NCBI GenBank assembly: GCA_034440615.1
Contig: JAOTOM010004149.1
Span: forward strand, 167,489 to 231,488
Direction: 5' to 3'
Length of the DNA stretch: 64,000 nucleotides
Origin: Ashinkailepas kermadecensis
Lineage: Eukaryota > Arthropoda > Thecostraca > Neolepadidae
The notes under the pieces were generated by a model. That model made no database searches. It saw nothing but the letters and a program-made list of their open reading frames with translations, and had not been told where the DNA came from. Position 1 is the first letter of the stretch, and each line of letters opens with the position of its first letter. This document shows positions 43,826-59,462 of the stretch, piece by piece. Position numbers and translations under genes: made by a program.

Positions 43826-44399
43826 ATGCTCTGCAAGGTTGTTGGTGTATGATATTCGCACTGAAAAGTGGCACATGAGCACAACTCTATCAGTGCAGTT
43901 GTACGAGATACTTAGTAGCAAGTGAGGCTAAAATAACTGATGAAACATGACCGTTATAGCTTTACTGAATACCAGGCTGCCAGCCTGCACCGGGAACGTG
44001 GTCGTACATTGCTCAAACGGCGCAAAGGCTAGCGATGTTCCTTTGGCATACTATGGAGAGTCTCAAGTCTTAACAATAAGTAGCGGCAGTCAGATTTCGG
44101 TTCCTAGTATCTAGTACTCACATCTTATATGTTGCTAGGGCCAATGACACGAACTTTCAAATTAGATGGAAGACCAGGAACGTGTTCTGAACGATGATGA
44201 AAGATTCGCTGCGTCAATCCGGGTAATGGGGTAAGTTGATACAATGAAGGCTAAATAAAATATAGGAGGTATAGGCGGCATTAGTTTACGCCATCTGAAA
44301 GGTCTATATTTCATGCTTACAGTGATACTACTGGTTTGAGTCCTGGCTAATCATAGCTCATGGTATATGCAATTTATGGGATGTGCAAACATCCATTCC

Positions 44400-45558
44400 G
44401 TAGCTGCACCTTTTCCTTCGTTCAGTCTTTTCCATCTCGTGAGAAATGCCGGTAGACATATTTAATAAGATTATCTTGAGGTCGTCTTAGCAACCACCTT
44501 AATAACAATAGGTAATTATGTGATTATAATATTTCATTACCAGTCGACAAAACGTTCATACAGACTAATGTTGATACAGGCTGGTTAAGTTGATGCAGGC
44601 TGTACCAATTTACCCCGCAGGTCTTCGGATGCAGGCTGTAACAAGTTATGCAACATTGCGAGTACAGTGTAGCGGCAAACGACAAAAACATTTCGCCGTT
44701 GCAAAGCTGAGAGAACATGGTAATGATCACGAACACCTGAAAACTTAGCAAGAGGGCGACAAATTATAAATTAAGGGCGAAACACAGACATCGGAAATTT
44801 TACTTTTGCAAAAAAATATACCATATTGTCACCATTCTGCAGCCCCGGGTCGAAAGGACTTGCGCTTGTTTTTGCCGTGTGAAGAGGGTGCCAGAAACAA
44901 CATGTGTGGTAGCCATGAAAACCGGCTTTTTACCTTTGGAGAAAATGCTGTTGTATCAACCATCCTGTGTATAGATGTAGCCAAAACAAGTTAATACATG
45001 GGATGGTTGATACAACAGCATTTTCTCCAAAGGAAAAGTCGGTTTTCATGGCTACCACACATGTTGTTTCTGGCACCCTCTTCTCACGGCAAAAACAAGC
45101 GCAAGTCCTTTCGACCCGTGACTGCAGAATGGTGACAAAATGGTATATTTTTTAACAAAAGTAAAAGTTCCGATGTCTGTGTTTCGCCCTTAATTTCTAA
45201 GTTGTCGCTCTCTTGCTAACTTTTTAGGTGTTTGGGATCATTACCATGAGCTTTGCAACGGCGAAATGTTTTTTGTCGTTTGCCGTTACACTGTACTCGC
45301 AATGTTGCATAACTTGTTACAGCCTGCACCAGAAGACCTGCGGGGTAAATTGGTACAGCCTGCATCAACTTAACCAGCCTGTATCAACATTAGCCTGTAT
45401 CAACGCTTTGTCGACTGGTAATGAAATATTATAACCACATCATTACATGTTTTTATTAAGTTGGTTGCTAAGACTGCCTCAAGATAATCTTATTAAATAT
45501 GTCTACCGGCATTTCTCAGGAGATGGAAAAGACTGAACGAAGGAAAAGGTGCAGCTAC
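44400..45558. mobile_element. Foldback element: two arms of about 570 bp around a short centre
   Basis: GTAGCTGCACCTTTTCCTTC at the left is the exact inverse of the right end. The arms stay about 90% identical inwards to about 44970 and 44998, separated by a loop of about 30 bp (TGTATAGATGTAGCC region). No transposase, and no target duplication that I could define. The matching 75-codon frames on each arm are just the same sequence read from each side. Confidence 0.9.
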
Positions 45559-49169
<3,611 letters not shown>

Positions 49170-49276
49170 CACACGCACAAGCACACACACATACATGCAC
49201 ACACACACACACATACGTACACATACTTACACAGACACATACATACACACGTATACACATATGAAGATGTACTTAC

Positions 49277-49323
<47 letters not shown>
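49170..49323. repeat. (CA)n with variants followed by (TA)n
   Basis: Interrupted CA/CATA repeats from 49170 to 49270, then uninterrupted TA from about 49279 to 49323. Confidence 0.97.
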
Positions 49324-49324
<1 letters not shown>

Positions 49325-49849
49325 CTTGTGCGTGTGCGTGCAGCATCGGTTGTGGCACAGCTTTGAAATTTCGTGTTGATATACATCTTTATAGCACCTT
49401 TAGGTGGCTTAAAGCATTGATACTCGTCACAGAATAGTCCTGAAAGGCACATAAACACCAACCACAAGAGATTGCACATTATTCTGAAGAATTCAAGTTT
49501 TGGTGCTGGCGGCAAATGGCAGTCTTTGCTGCGAGGTAAGAGCTTGAACAGAACTCATTCTGAAGTACCTTCCCAGGTAGTTTTTGATATGCCCAAGGAG
49601 GCGAAGGGGCTATGTCTTCAAACAGCTATAGAGTCCCAAAAACATGCCTATCCTATGTCAAAGAGATTGAATTTCAAAACGACAGAGCCCTTATCATGAA
49701 GCTTGATAATCAGGCTTCAAGGTGAGAGGTATGCATGAGCTTTCTTCCATAGTGGTTTATGTGGCAGCAGGATTAACATGCAGACCAATACACATCATGC
49801 ATGCGGTTGAGACAACCAGTCTCAAACAAATGCTTTCTCAATTTTCAAA

Positions 49850-50110
49850 GTTTAAAACCTAACCTCACCTAGCCCATGCTGTTTTTGAAGCACATTTGGA
49901 AAGAAAAAATAAAAAGCACCCAACTTGTTCACATTTTTTAAAGAAAAAAACTAACTTACCCTAACCAAACCAAGCCTAACCCCTTTGTTTGCTTTACGGC
50001 AGCAAAATGTCTGTAAGACTTGTCTCGTGGAAACCTTAAGCCATCATAATATCAGGTTGTGTTAGGCTTATTTCTGATATGCTACATTATCCTTCAATAT
50101 ATACCTTGCT
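49850..50110. repeat. AT-rich CTAACC-containing element, copy 1
   Basis: Contains AAACCTAACCTCACCTAGCC and AAAAACTAACTTACCCTAAC, followed by a GTAAGACTTGTCTCGTGGAA block. The same order of blocks, diverged, recurs at 55480-55700, so this is an interspersed repeat of unknown class. Confidence 0.55.
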
Positions 50111-50925
50111 CAAAGGCTTTTTTTTAAATAATATCGAATTCAGCACATGCACTGCCCAATGTAATAGTGATGAATGGTGTTCTTCACCCAATGAAAGGCA
50201 ATAATTTACAATGGAGATGAGTGGTCACATCAAACCTTCCTACTGCAGAAGGTGATCATGTTTTCAGGTTTCTGAACATTCTTCTTTGACCCCTGCCTCT
50301 TGATCAATCAAACAGTGGTACGAACTGCACGCAGGTCAAATGCAATCTCCTTGGATGCCTCAATCTCCATCACTTAAATTTGGAGAACAGAGTTGTGTGA
50401 TTGCCTGCAGTGGTGGGCAATCCGGTTTGTTTGCTACAGAACACAACAATTCATTAATGGCCACTGCCATTTTGATATCCCGAGTAGAAATGGATACGTC
50501 AGTTACAAATGCAATCTCCTTCACAAATGCAATCTCTCGTGCCTTTGTAGGGAAAGGGGCCATGTCTCCGAACAGTCCTAATGTTCGGAATTGTTGCCGT
50601 TTTGTGTGAAGGAGATCGCATTCTTCAGTAATAAAATCATAAAGTGATGGGCTTAATAAAAGCTACAGGAGCCCATCTGAGTTGGGCCTATAAAGAAGGG
50701 ATGTCATAAAAAAGACAATAACATATCAACAACAACACATTAATAACCCCTCCAACACCTTTGGCAGGTACTGAGCAATACTCCTGTGAGGACATGGGTG
50801 TGAGACAAGCTGGACGTGGAACCTGGTCTGGAGACGTGGCTTTTTGAGGCTGAAATCAAGTAACTCAGTTCATCGCATAGTAAATCAGAATGAGTCTAAC
50901 CAATGGACGAGTCAGTGACGCAAGC

Positions 50926-50927
<2 letters not shown>
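50111..50927 (-). other. Intron 1, part
   Basis: Two short direct repeats of GTTACAAATGCAATCTCCTT type occur near 50500-50535. No exon recognised. Confidence 0.4.

Positions 50928-51004
<77 letters not shown>
50928..51004. repeat. (TA)n microsatellite, about 38 units
   Basis: Uninterrupted AT/TA dinucleotides. Confidence 0.99.
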
Positions 51005-51007
<3 letters not shown>

Positions 51008-52729
51008 ACAACTGGACTATGTTCGCTTGTAATCACTTGCTTATGTTCAGTTCCGGAACCAATCAGAAGCTTGTCGGTAAGCTGGGATGCCAGGTACCGG
51101 CGCGGAATCGTCAGCACTGGTAGTTCAGACGGTGTCTGTAGCCGACCACAGTGGCCTAAATGGACGGTGCCACCGTACATGGGTGGTGGTCAGGGTCGTG
51201 CTCATTCCCAGCCGTGAGCAGCCACATTCTCACGCATCGTCGGCAAAATGGAGCACGAGAATCGGCGTACAGCCCGCATCCGGACGACTCCGCAGCGAAT
51301 CATCACCGGTGCAGACACCTGACATGCGGATTCTGCGCATTGTTTCGGCGTGCGAATGGTCCAGGTGGCGAACCAATTGGATTCGAGAGCTGAAACACAC
51401 GGCGACTGGGGAGCCATCGTCGATGGTGAAATGCCGATGGAAGCACCCGTAGTTCCCACACGAACAGGATAAACCACCATTACAGAGGAGTGAGGATGAT
51501 GTCATGGCAGGCCGACTATGATAAATTTTGTTGTAATAATCATGCAGTTATGCAACCACAAGAAGTTGTAGAAGATAAGATATGACAGATGCTGCAATTT
51601 TTATGCGGACACGTGCATTTCATGATATGTGCAAGTTGTCAGCAATTGTGTCGAGGATAGGGTACGGTGGAGAAATCGTCCACAATCTCGTCACAATGCT
51701 ATTACATATTTACACACGGAGCAGACCGGGGACCGGATGATGCAGTGTGAAATGTCATGGGAAGGTGCATTGGAAGCGGAAAGCATCGCCACAAAACATT
51801 GTCAAAAATATATTGCAGTACCTCACCGGGAAAATTGGAATGATGAATGGTACACCAAACAAAGTTAATGCGCAGGCATGCGTCGAAGTGAAGGAAGCAT
51901 ATCACACAAGCACCCCTCCCCCCCCCCCAATAATTTCAACTGTTAACATGGGGCCCTATGGAATGTGCCCCCAATACGTCTAGGCCCACCCATTGCCTTC
52001 ATGTATTTTGGTCCCCCCCCCCCTCTCAGTAATTTTCGGAAATAAACGCCCGTACTTACGATGAGGAAGACAAAGACGAATGTTCATTGATTTTCCCTGT
52101 ACTTATTAAGAACACAGAATATGATCTAGCATCGTCTCTGAGGTCATTGGTTGGGTGACCTGCGTCGATGTCCGTGTCCAACACTTTCAAACTTTGGCTG
52201 AAAATACATAATTTGTAGCTTCCGAGATAAAAACTGGCGCTGAATTCGATTTCAGCACTTAACATTACTGGGTAGCGGTCCTTCACTGCAGCCACTTGAA
52301 AGACACAATTTCGCATCGTATATAGGCATAGCGCGATATATAGCGTGGCATAGCTAGGATGAATGTTGGGAACTCTCGGGCTATGTACAAGACCATGCGA
52401 TCACATATTTTCTTATTTAGCCTATCATTTGACTGCAAGCATGCATCGCGTAGACCAGGTGTATGCATGTGTATGTAGGGACCTCACATGACCTTCGCCT
52501 AGCAAGCGCGATAGGCGATGGCCATTATGCAAAATGTGTCCTGGAGCAGATGATTTCAAGGACCCTCCTGCCCATGCGTGTGGAAACGCTTGCGAAACGT
52601 GGAGGGATCAGCGCCATTTTGTCCCATAGGAAGAAAATAATAGTCAATGCTGCTAATAGCCAGCCTCCGATAGTCAAGATCGCAAAAATCCTTGCATTCC
52701 TACGCCTATCCCTTAGTGAAAATATCCTA
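51005..52729 (-). other. Intron 1, part
   Basis: The 51040-51500 segment is less AT-rich than its surroundings and has open frames, but no family signature that I trust. Confidence 0.4.
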
Positions 52730-52935
52730 CAGGATCCTCAGAACCCCCCCCCCACAATCCTACAGGATCCTGTAGAATTCCACAGCCACTCCTGCACAGA
52801 CACGCGATCCTGCAGGACAATCCTGCAGGATTTAATACATATTGAAAATCGTCCTACAAGATTGTAATGTTATGCAGGACTGTCCTGCAGGATTCTAATG
52901 GCATGAATGGCTGTCCTGCAGGATTTTACATGTAT
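52730..52935. repeat. CCTGCAGGA-type palindromic repeat, locus 1
   Basis: Several copies of (A)TCCTGCAGGA(T) or TCCTACAGGATCCT, spaced 10-35 bp, for example GGACAATCCTGCAGGATTT and GACTGTCCTGCAGGATT. The same motif family fills 57716-58185. Confidence 0.85.
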
Positions 52936-52976
52936 CTATTCAGGCCTGTCTTGAAGGTTTGATGTGCTACAATCAC

Positions 52977-53215
52977 CAGTGGAAGATCCGGGGGGGGGGG
53001 AGGAAACTGGCGGTGTGTGCTCCCCGCCCCCATGGAAGCTGGCGCCCCTCCGGCCGGGGAAAGGCGCCCCTCCGAGAAGGTTCGAGTGCACCCCCTTCAA
53101 TTTTTTTTTCAGCCAGAGGCGCCCCTCCAGATACTTTCGCAACGACGCCCCTCTGAAGAAATGGCACCTCTTAGACAAGTCGCCCCCCCCGATGACATGC
53201 CTGGATCCGTTCCTG
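52977..53215. mobile_element. hAT-type MITE, family 2, 239 bp, perfect 8-bp target duplication
   Basis: The left end CAGTGGAAGATCCGGGGG and inverted right end CAGGAACGGATCCAGGCAT form imperfect terminal repeats. ACAATCAC flanks both sides exactly (52969-52976, 53216-53223). Inside are modules with GCGCCCCTCC and CGAGTGCACCC and a CAGCCAGAGGCGCCCCTCC block, shared with the fragment at the window start. Confidence 0.9.
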
Positions 53216-54290
53216 ACAATCACCCATTATGTATTCCTAGCTCCGAATTTAGAGATAACAAGGTGAGCCTGATGTGACCAAGTTCCTCATCGTATAACGG
53301 TAAATGGGCGGGCTCGTTTAGAACTAGATATCTATGGGGCATATTCTGCCTTAACCCTCGCGCGTTCCCGACACTTTGCCACCTTCACCAGTGCACTGGT
53401 GGGCCGGGGTTGTTAAGACCTCCTTAGCATTTAAAAATGAAGAATTAGCGACATGCTGCATGCTTATTGTGGTGTTGCCTGTGTGACACTATGTGCGACG
53501 TATGAACATTTATAAAAATACCTTTATGAAAACTGTGGTTGCACTCCTGATTCATATTCTGTGGCCGTGCGAAACTAATCTTTTCCCCATTGCTAATCGG
53601 CGCTTTGGCATTATAGTAGTCTCATCCCTTTGAGCTTGAACCGTAGGGCGCCATGAACGCACAAAAGGCGCCGTTTTCAAGAAGCCGGACGCCGGATACT
53701 TTCTTAAGGCCCAGCTGTCATCAATTAGAGGTTTGTGAGCTCTGTCATTGATTAAGTACCTATGTGAGGTGTTAAATTAAAATATCTAAGACTTTTTCAT
53801 TCAACCAATCCACCAATTTGGATTCATTGGGCAGAAATTTTGGTAACCATAGAACCAGGTTTAAAAAAATGGGCCCTTCCTGAATGTTTGACATTCACAA
53901 CATCCACCAGAAAATTATTGTTTTTTCTCCTTTTGACGTTGAATGGCAGTGGATTAATGTTTGACAATAAATTGATCGGTGATCAAGTGCACAACATTCC
54001 CTGGAAAGTGCTAATTGAGATTCTGATGTCACAAGTTTTGAAGAACAATATCCTCTATGTTGATTATCCAAAACATTTCAATTTCCTCTACGTCCGGGAC
54101 TACAAAGTAAAAATCCAACCGTTGCTATGTGCTATAGCTCATCCATATTTATACCTGGTGTCTCTGATATAATACAAAGAAACTAAACACTCCTCACAGC
54201 CAATTCAACACTCCTTCATGCATGGATGTTGACTTCTGGAACTTATGACAGATTAGTTCCTATCCTGTTTGGTAAGCTTATGCTTTAACA
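53216..54290 (-). other. Intron 1, part
   Basis: AT-rich. A 110-codon open frame (53840-54172, +) shows no recognised family. Confidence 0.4.
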
Positions 54291-55168
54291 CGCGCATTGG
54301 AGGGGAGGGGGCGAAATCCGCCCACCCCTCCGGTTTTTCGTACAAACTCCAGATTTTACCAGTCGATATACGCCATTATTTTGCGTACCTGCTTAGAAAT
54401 GACCGGCGCGTCGTTTAAAGCAAGAAAAATGGAAATCGACCGAAAAACATTTCGAGTTAGTAAAAAAAATTCGTACCGCCAGACCACAAAAATCGGCGCT
54501 GATGCGCTTCCCGTATATCCGCAAAAGGGAAGTGTTCTTGGCAACACTAGCGACTTGTTTGATGTATATTGATATGCTATATAGTTTCAAGGTCATGTTA
54601 GGTCACCGAGGTCAAGCCAGGTCAAGTTCATGACAGGTTAATGGAAACAAACTTGGTCAACTGGAATGTTGTCATAAATGCACTACTGTTTGTCATTGTG
54701 TACCTAAGCGTTTCCATACTTTATTCATGTACTTCACTCCTTTTTTCGCAAAGCCGAGCGCCGAGCTGCCCAACGGAGCAGTCGGGCGGGCGCCCCGGTT
54801 CCGGTAACTGGAACAGGTAACTGACCTGATAAAGTGCTGCTATATAGTTGACCTGAGGTCAAATATCGGGTCTAGCATCTGTATTGCATCATTAGTAATG
54901 TCCGAAACATCATCGATGCCCAGTTTGGAGCATTTAAACACAATCAGAGCGATCCATAACAATGACAAGCCAAGCCACGCAAAACAATAAAATTCTGACA
55001 AATGTGACCTCATTTGACCCTGAAGATATTGACCTAAGGTCATGAAATTTGCGCACAATAGATTCACTACCGTACCCATCCACCCTGCGAGTTTCGTTCC
55101 TCCAGCTTTAATAGGAGCCGAGATCTTAGGGGGGGGGGGGGCGGAATCCGTCCCCCCTCCAGTGCGCG
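54291..55168. mobile_element. Probable DNA transposon derivative, about 880 bp, with terminal inverted repeats
   Basis: The left end CGCGCATTGGAGGGGAGGGG and the inverted right end CGCGCACTGGAGGGGGG are similar, each followed by a GCGGATT/GCGAAATCCGCCC-type block. The interior is rich in AGGTCA words (AGGTCATGTTAGGTCACC, CCTGAGGTCAAATATCGG). No transposase frame is present and the target duplication is unclear. Confidence 0.6.
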
Positions 55169-57715
55169 TAATTTTCAGAGGCCCTCCAGGGCGAGTGTTA
55201 AGGCAATTTTTGGTTTCTTGGAATTTCTTTTTCCCATGCATTGTTTATGAATGTGGTTAAGATGATGTGACCACCCATTCCCTTTGCAAATGTGTACTTT
55301 TCAGTTGGAAAGTAAAATAACACCAATCAAGGGCTTTTGGTTGGATAATATAGCATCAGAAACAATGCTTTACAAAATGAAAAAGGTATCATAATGTAAC
55401 ATATCCAACAGTATCAGAAAAAAATATGTAAAACATTTCATAAAAAAAGATCATAATGCTTTTTCACCAAATTTTTGCAACAAAAAAAACATCACTTGAC
55501 CCAACCTACATTAACCTGTTTTTGAAGGAGAAAAATGAGTTCAAAATCGAAATTTTTGCGAATTGCAAAAAAAAACTAACCTAATCTGACAACCAAATAT
55601 AACCCATTTGCTTCCTTCATGGAGGTAACATGTGTAAAACCTGTCTTGGGAAACACGTAACGTCATCTAATCTAATCTAACCAGTATTGTTGTTGTGTTC
55701 ATGAGACTAGTTTTGCACACATTCCTCCATGAGGGGAACAAAGTGGTTTGGCTTGATTTGGTTAGGTTAGTTTTTGTATTTGTTTTTTAAATTAAACAAA
55801 AATACATTTTTTACTTTATAAACAGCATAGTTGAATAAATTTGACAAATTTTGGGAGCACAATGTTTTAACAAAATGTTTCCATTTTCTTTCTTAAAAAT
55901 TGTTTTTCTTACATGGAAGGTTGGGCTAGGTCAGGTTGGGTTATGTTACTTTAAATAAAAATGTACGCTATATTAGCAAATTCCAAGCCTCTTTTTGTTG
56001 TTATTTTGCCTGCCAGCAGAAAAGTATGCATTTGCAGAGGAAATAAGTGGTCACATGTTAACTATATTTATAAACATGGGATCGGAAAATAAATTCCAAC
56101 AATTCAAAATTACCTTAAAGCACAAATTTACTATCTAACCTAGCGTAACTTAAACTATGTCAATGTAATACATAAATAGTATAAATAAACATGGTTGGGT
56201 TTGTGGGGTAATCACAAATGTAGAGGATTTTTTATTCAAACCTGTGACAGAATGGCAACTTGCACTTTTCAGTGAATCTGGAACACTAACATGGAGCAGT
56301 TAATTGTTAAACATCACCATTCGGCCCCAAAATTATTTTGTTTAAATGATAAAGTTCTGGATGTCAACAATTCAGTAACAGCCTATTTGTCCAACGTTTT
56401 ACACAAAACTAATCTGAAGCATGAAGAGTTTCAAGAGCTAAATCGGATAATAGCACATCAATAGAAAAACTTAACCTAATGAAACCAGAACAAGCAATAT
56501 AACCCTCATCAGATAATTAAGCTGTTCTGTGCCATTTCCTGTATGCTTTACGACTTTTGTAAATGATACGTACTGTGATTTTGTTGTGAAAGTGAGATGG
56601 TGAATTTAACTCGTTTCTTCAAGTGTGCATAGCCATTCAACCAACCTCGTGTGACTAACGTGTGGAAAGTGGTGAAAGGGCTTCAGCCTAAATCTGACGG
56701 TTTTGCGATTTTCGGTGCCGGTGAAGAAGAATCCCAGGACTGGTGAGAGCACTATTCGAGACGTAGATGTTGCATTCGTGATTCCTGCAAGGTTCGAGGG
56801 ATTGCGATCCGGCTACCGGAGCGTGCACAACGACCGCCAAGCACCGCAGGCCAAGCGCCACACTCCGGAACCTACTACCGGGACAGCTGAGGTCGAGGAT
56901 TCACCTCGGGCCGAGGAAGGGAGTCCGATGACCCTGCAGCCAGCATTCAATGCTATTTAGATCTGAGAAAGGTACAACATTGTGTGATGCCAATAACTAC
57001 ATATATTTTACGTTATTCAAGGCATCTAAAAATCGGTGACAGCTGCAAGCGAACCGCACTTATCGGAGAAATCGTCCAAGGTGATCAACACAGAACGTGA
57101 TAGCAAATGTTGAATGAAGGGTAATATTGTAATAGTATTGTAATGATTTTATTATTACAATAAAAATGTATCTATACTGTGTGAATACATGCAAAACTTT
57201 TTTGGGATCGGTTGCATTGTGCAATCAAGGATGTTGGTTAACAGAGACGTCTAATTTCCTGAAGAATATCGTGTACAGCTCACCACGTCACTATTACCCT
57301 GAAGTACTCGATTCTTCAACTGAATTCAATAAGTGACAACACGCAGCATATGTATAAGCTGGCCGGTGCCACAACCACTAGTGGTGTGCACGTTTGATTG
57401 GAGATGCGGTGGCAGTCGATCGGACGCGGCCCCCCGTACCGGATGGAATACCCAGGTGCGCCCAGCCCCGGCCCTGCTCGGTGCCCACTTAACGCCCGGC
57501 CCGAGCCCAGCCGGTGCCCAGTCCATGCCTGGCCTGGGCACCGTGCGCGCCCAGTCCATGCCAAGCTTGTGCTCGGCGTAGAACCTTATGCCCAATTGTT
57601 GCCCAGCTATGCCCCTGTAAGAAAACCGGCCGCGGCCACGTCGGGCCGCAGCGAGTATAAGTTGCATGGCCAAACTGGGGCCTGGTTAAAATCCTGGCTG
57701 GGGTTGGTTATTGTG
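55169..57715 (-). other. Intron 1, part, with AT-rich CTAACC element copy 2
   Basis: The 55480-55960 part repeats the block order of 49850-50110 (AAAAAAACTAACCTAATCTG, then a GTAAAACCTGTCTTGGGAAA block). The 57440-57600 part is GC-rich with irregular GCCCAGTCCATGCC units. No exon recognised. Confidence 0.5.
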
Positions 57716-58185
57716 CAGGATCCTGCAGGAGAATCATGCAAGATTCTTCAAAGTAAACATGCAGAGTCCTGTGCAATTCAGTTGCAGGATACTATGTGGT
57801 TCACATGCAGAATCCAGTAGGATTTATATGCAGGGCCACACAGGATCCTGCAGGATCATTCACAGGGGTCCAGTAGTGTCCTGCAGGATCCCATACAATT
57901 TTCATGCAGGATCCTGCAGGACAGTCCTGCATCCGACAGGATTTTTGTGAAGGATCCTGCAGGACAGTCCTGGATCGTACAGGATTTATGTGAAGGATCC
58001 TGCAGGACAGTCCTGGAGCCTACAGGATTTATGTGAAGGATCCGACACGATTTATGTGAAGGACCCTGCAGGATCTATGTGCAGGATCCTGTAGTATCCT
58101 TGTATCAATTTCACACACAGAATCCTGCAGGATCCCTCAAGACCGTGTCATGCATAATTCTGCGGGACAATCCTGTGGGATTTTG
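57716..58185. repeat. CCTGCAGGA-type palindromic repeat, locus 2
   Basis: More than 15 copies of GGATCCTGCAGGA or decayed forms, alternating with GATTTATGTG and AGTCCTG. A tandem period of about 45 bp is seen at 57945-58060 (TGTGAAGGATCCTGCAGGAC). Confidence 0.92.
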
Positions 58186-58497
58186 CCACTAGGGATGTTC
58201 GAAATCATCGGAGCATTCACTCATGCATTTCACAGTGACCGCCGTTGGCATAGTGCCAACAGTTGTCGATCAGAGGGCTCAGCGTCCCTGTGTGGAACAT
58301 CATGGGTTCCAGCGCCCCTGACACAGACCCTTCCACTTCACGCAGCCAAGCCATCGCCTCAGGCGCGGGGGAGGGTTAAGGAGTGGGCCGGCTCGCGCCT
58401 GGCTGCCTCGCGTGCGAGCCGGCGGCGCCTGGCCAGTCAAGCATAGCGGTCAACATTCCTCTGGTCGTCCACCCCTGTGCGCATGCGCACCACTCAC

Positions 58498-58623
58498 CTG
58501 GATCAGCTTCCTGTCGACGCGTATGTACATCCAGTTGTCGGTGCCGAACGCGATGCCGAGGAGCGCCACCGAGACCACCCCGGCCACGGTGGCCAGGGAG
58601 AGCGTTATAGCGGAGCAGACCAT
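58498..58623 (-). CDS. Claudin-like gene, exon 1 (start codon and TM1)
   Basis: The ATG at 58623-58621 is in GCGAGCGATGG, a fair initiation context. The 42 codons end at donor ATCCAG|GTGAGT in phase 0. It encodes MVCSAITLSLATVAGVVSVA, then LLGIAFGTDNWMYIRVDRKL and IQ. A single hydrophobic segment (4-28) is followed by GTDNW, close to the GTDYW of stargazin-type gamma subunits, at the start of extracellular loop 1. Upstream in-frame codons have no other ATG close by. Assignment to the same gene as exons 2-7 rests on phase and domain order. Confidence 0.82.
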
Positions 58624-58900
58624 CGCTCGGGTCAAGTCGGGCCGCCCGTCTGTCCAGTGTACACGGTCCGTCCCAGCGCCAACCAGCCGTCCCGACTCCG
58701 TCCGCCTGACTGTCGCGGCGCGCGGCTCAGGTGCGCCGCCAGCGCCGCCGCCGCCGCTCCAAACAAGATGGCGGCCGACGCCCGCGGCGCGGCGGCCGAG
58801 ACATCGGCTGATGGCACGGCGCCTCAGCCGGATACGTCAGCTGACACCGGGCAGCGGGGACATGCGTGGACAAGGTGGCTGTGCGGGTGCCGTAGCTGCA
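58624..58900 (-). promoter_or_regulatory. GC/CpG-rich promoter region of the claudin-like gene
   Basis: Just upstream of exon 1, GC content and CpG density rise sharply. A perfect YY1-type word AAGATGGCGGC lies at about 58765 (on the + strand), and TACGTCAGCTGA, a CRE-like site overlapping an E-box, lies near 58835. No TATA box at a usual distance. YY1-type sites often mark transcription starts of TATA-less genes. The start site itself cannot be placed. Confidence 0.45.
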
Positions 58901-59462
58901 ATGTCGGCTTTCGTGCAACACGAACACATACATTATAAATTGGCATTGCCTTGCCCTTCAATGGTACCCTTCAAGATCGGATACACCCACCATTTGCGGA
59001 TAAAGATGTACGCACCTTATCCTGGCCATGGGGCTTCGCATCAAGAGTAAACCCGTTGTGCGATGATAGAACAATCCTCTCTACACGTATAAGTGCAACC
59101 CTTTCTCGGATGTTCAAAAATGGTGGTGGGCATGGGTACTCGTTAATACCGGCTAAACCCGCTGTTCGCGAATAATTTTTTTTTCAGTGCTGACCACCAC
59201 TATGTCCATTGTGCGTTCCCTTCGCACCAGCAAAGGACGCGTCGCTAACCTGGGGGCAGGGGGGCAGTCGCCCCCTGCCGTCAAACAAGGGGGCGCCGCC
59301 CCCCCTGAAATTTGAGGAGGCCCCTATCCGGAAATGCACAGGAAAAAAGTGAGCAATGAGGCCGACGAGACACGAGAGGAGGCCTCCAAGACGTGAGAGG
59401 AGGCCCCTAATTTGAAGAAGGAGTCACCTAGGAGAGGATAGGAGGCCCCAGAAATCACGAGA
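58901..59462. other. Upstream flank, with a G/C-run segment at 59245-59310
   Basis: No gene recognised. GGGGGCAGGGGGGCAG and GGGGGCGCCGCCCCCC near 59250-59310 resemble termini of degenerate MITEs. Confidence 0.35.

Noticed and set aside
51230..51505. Possible zinc-finger exon (Cys and His pairs on the - strand)
   Set aside because: Cys-to-His spacing does not match C2H2 or other finger classes I know, and there is no supporting splice site pattern.
56703..56960. 85-codon frame in an AT-rich stretch
   Set aside because: It begins with TTG, has no ATG near its start and no recognisable domain; composition differs from the flanks, so it may be an element fragment.
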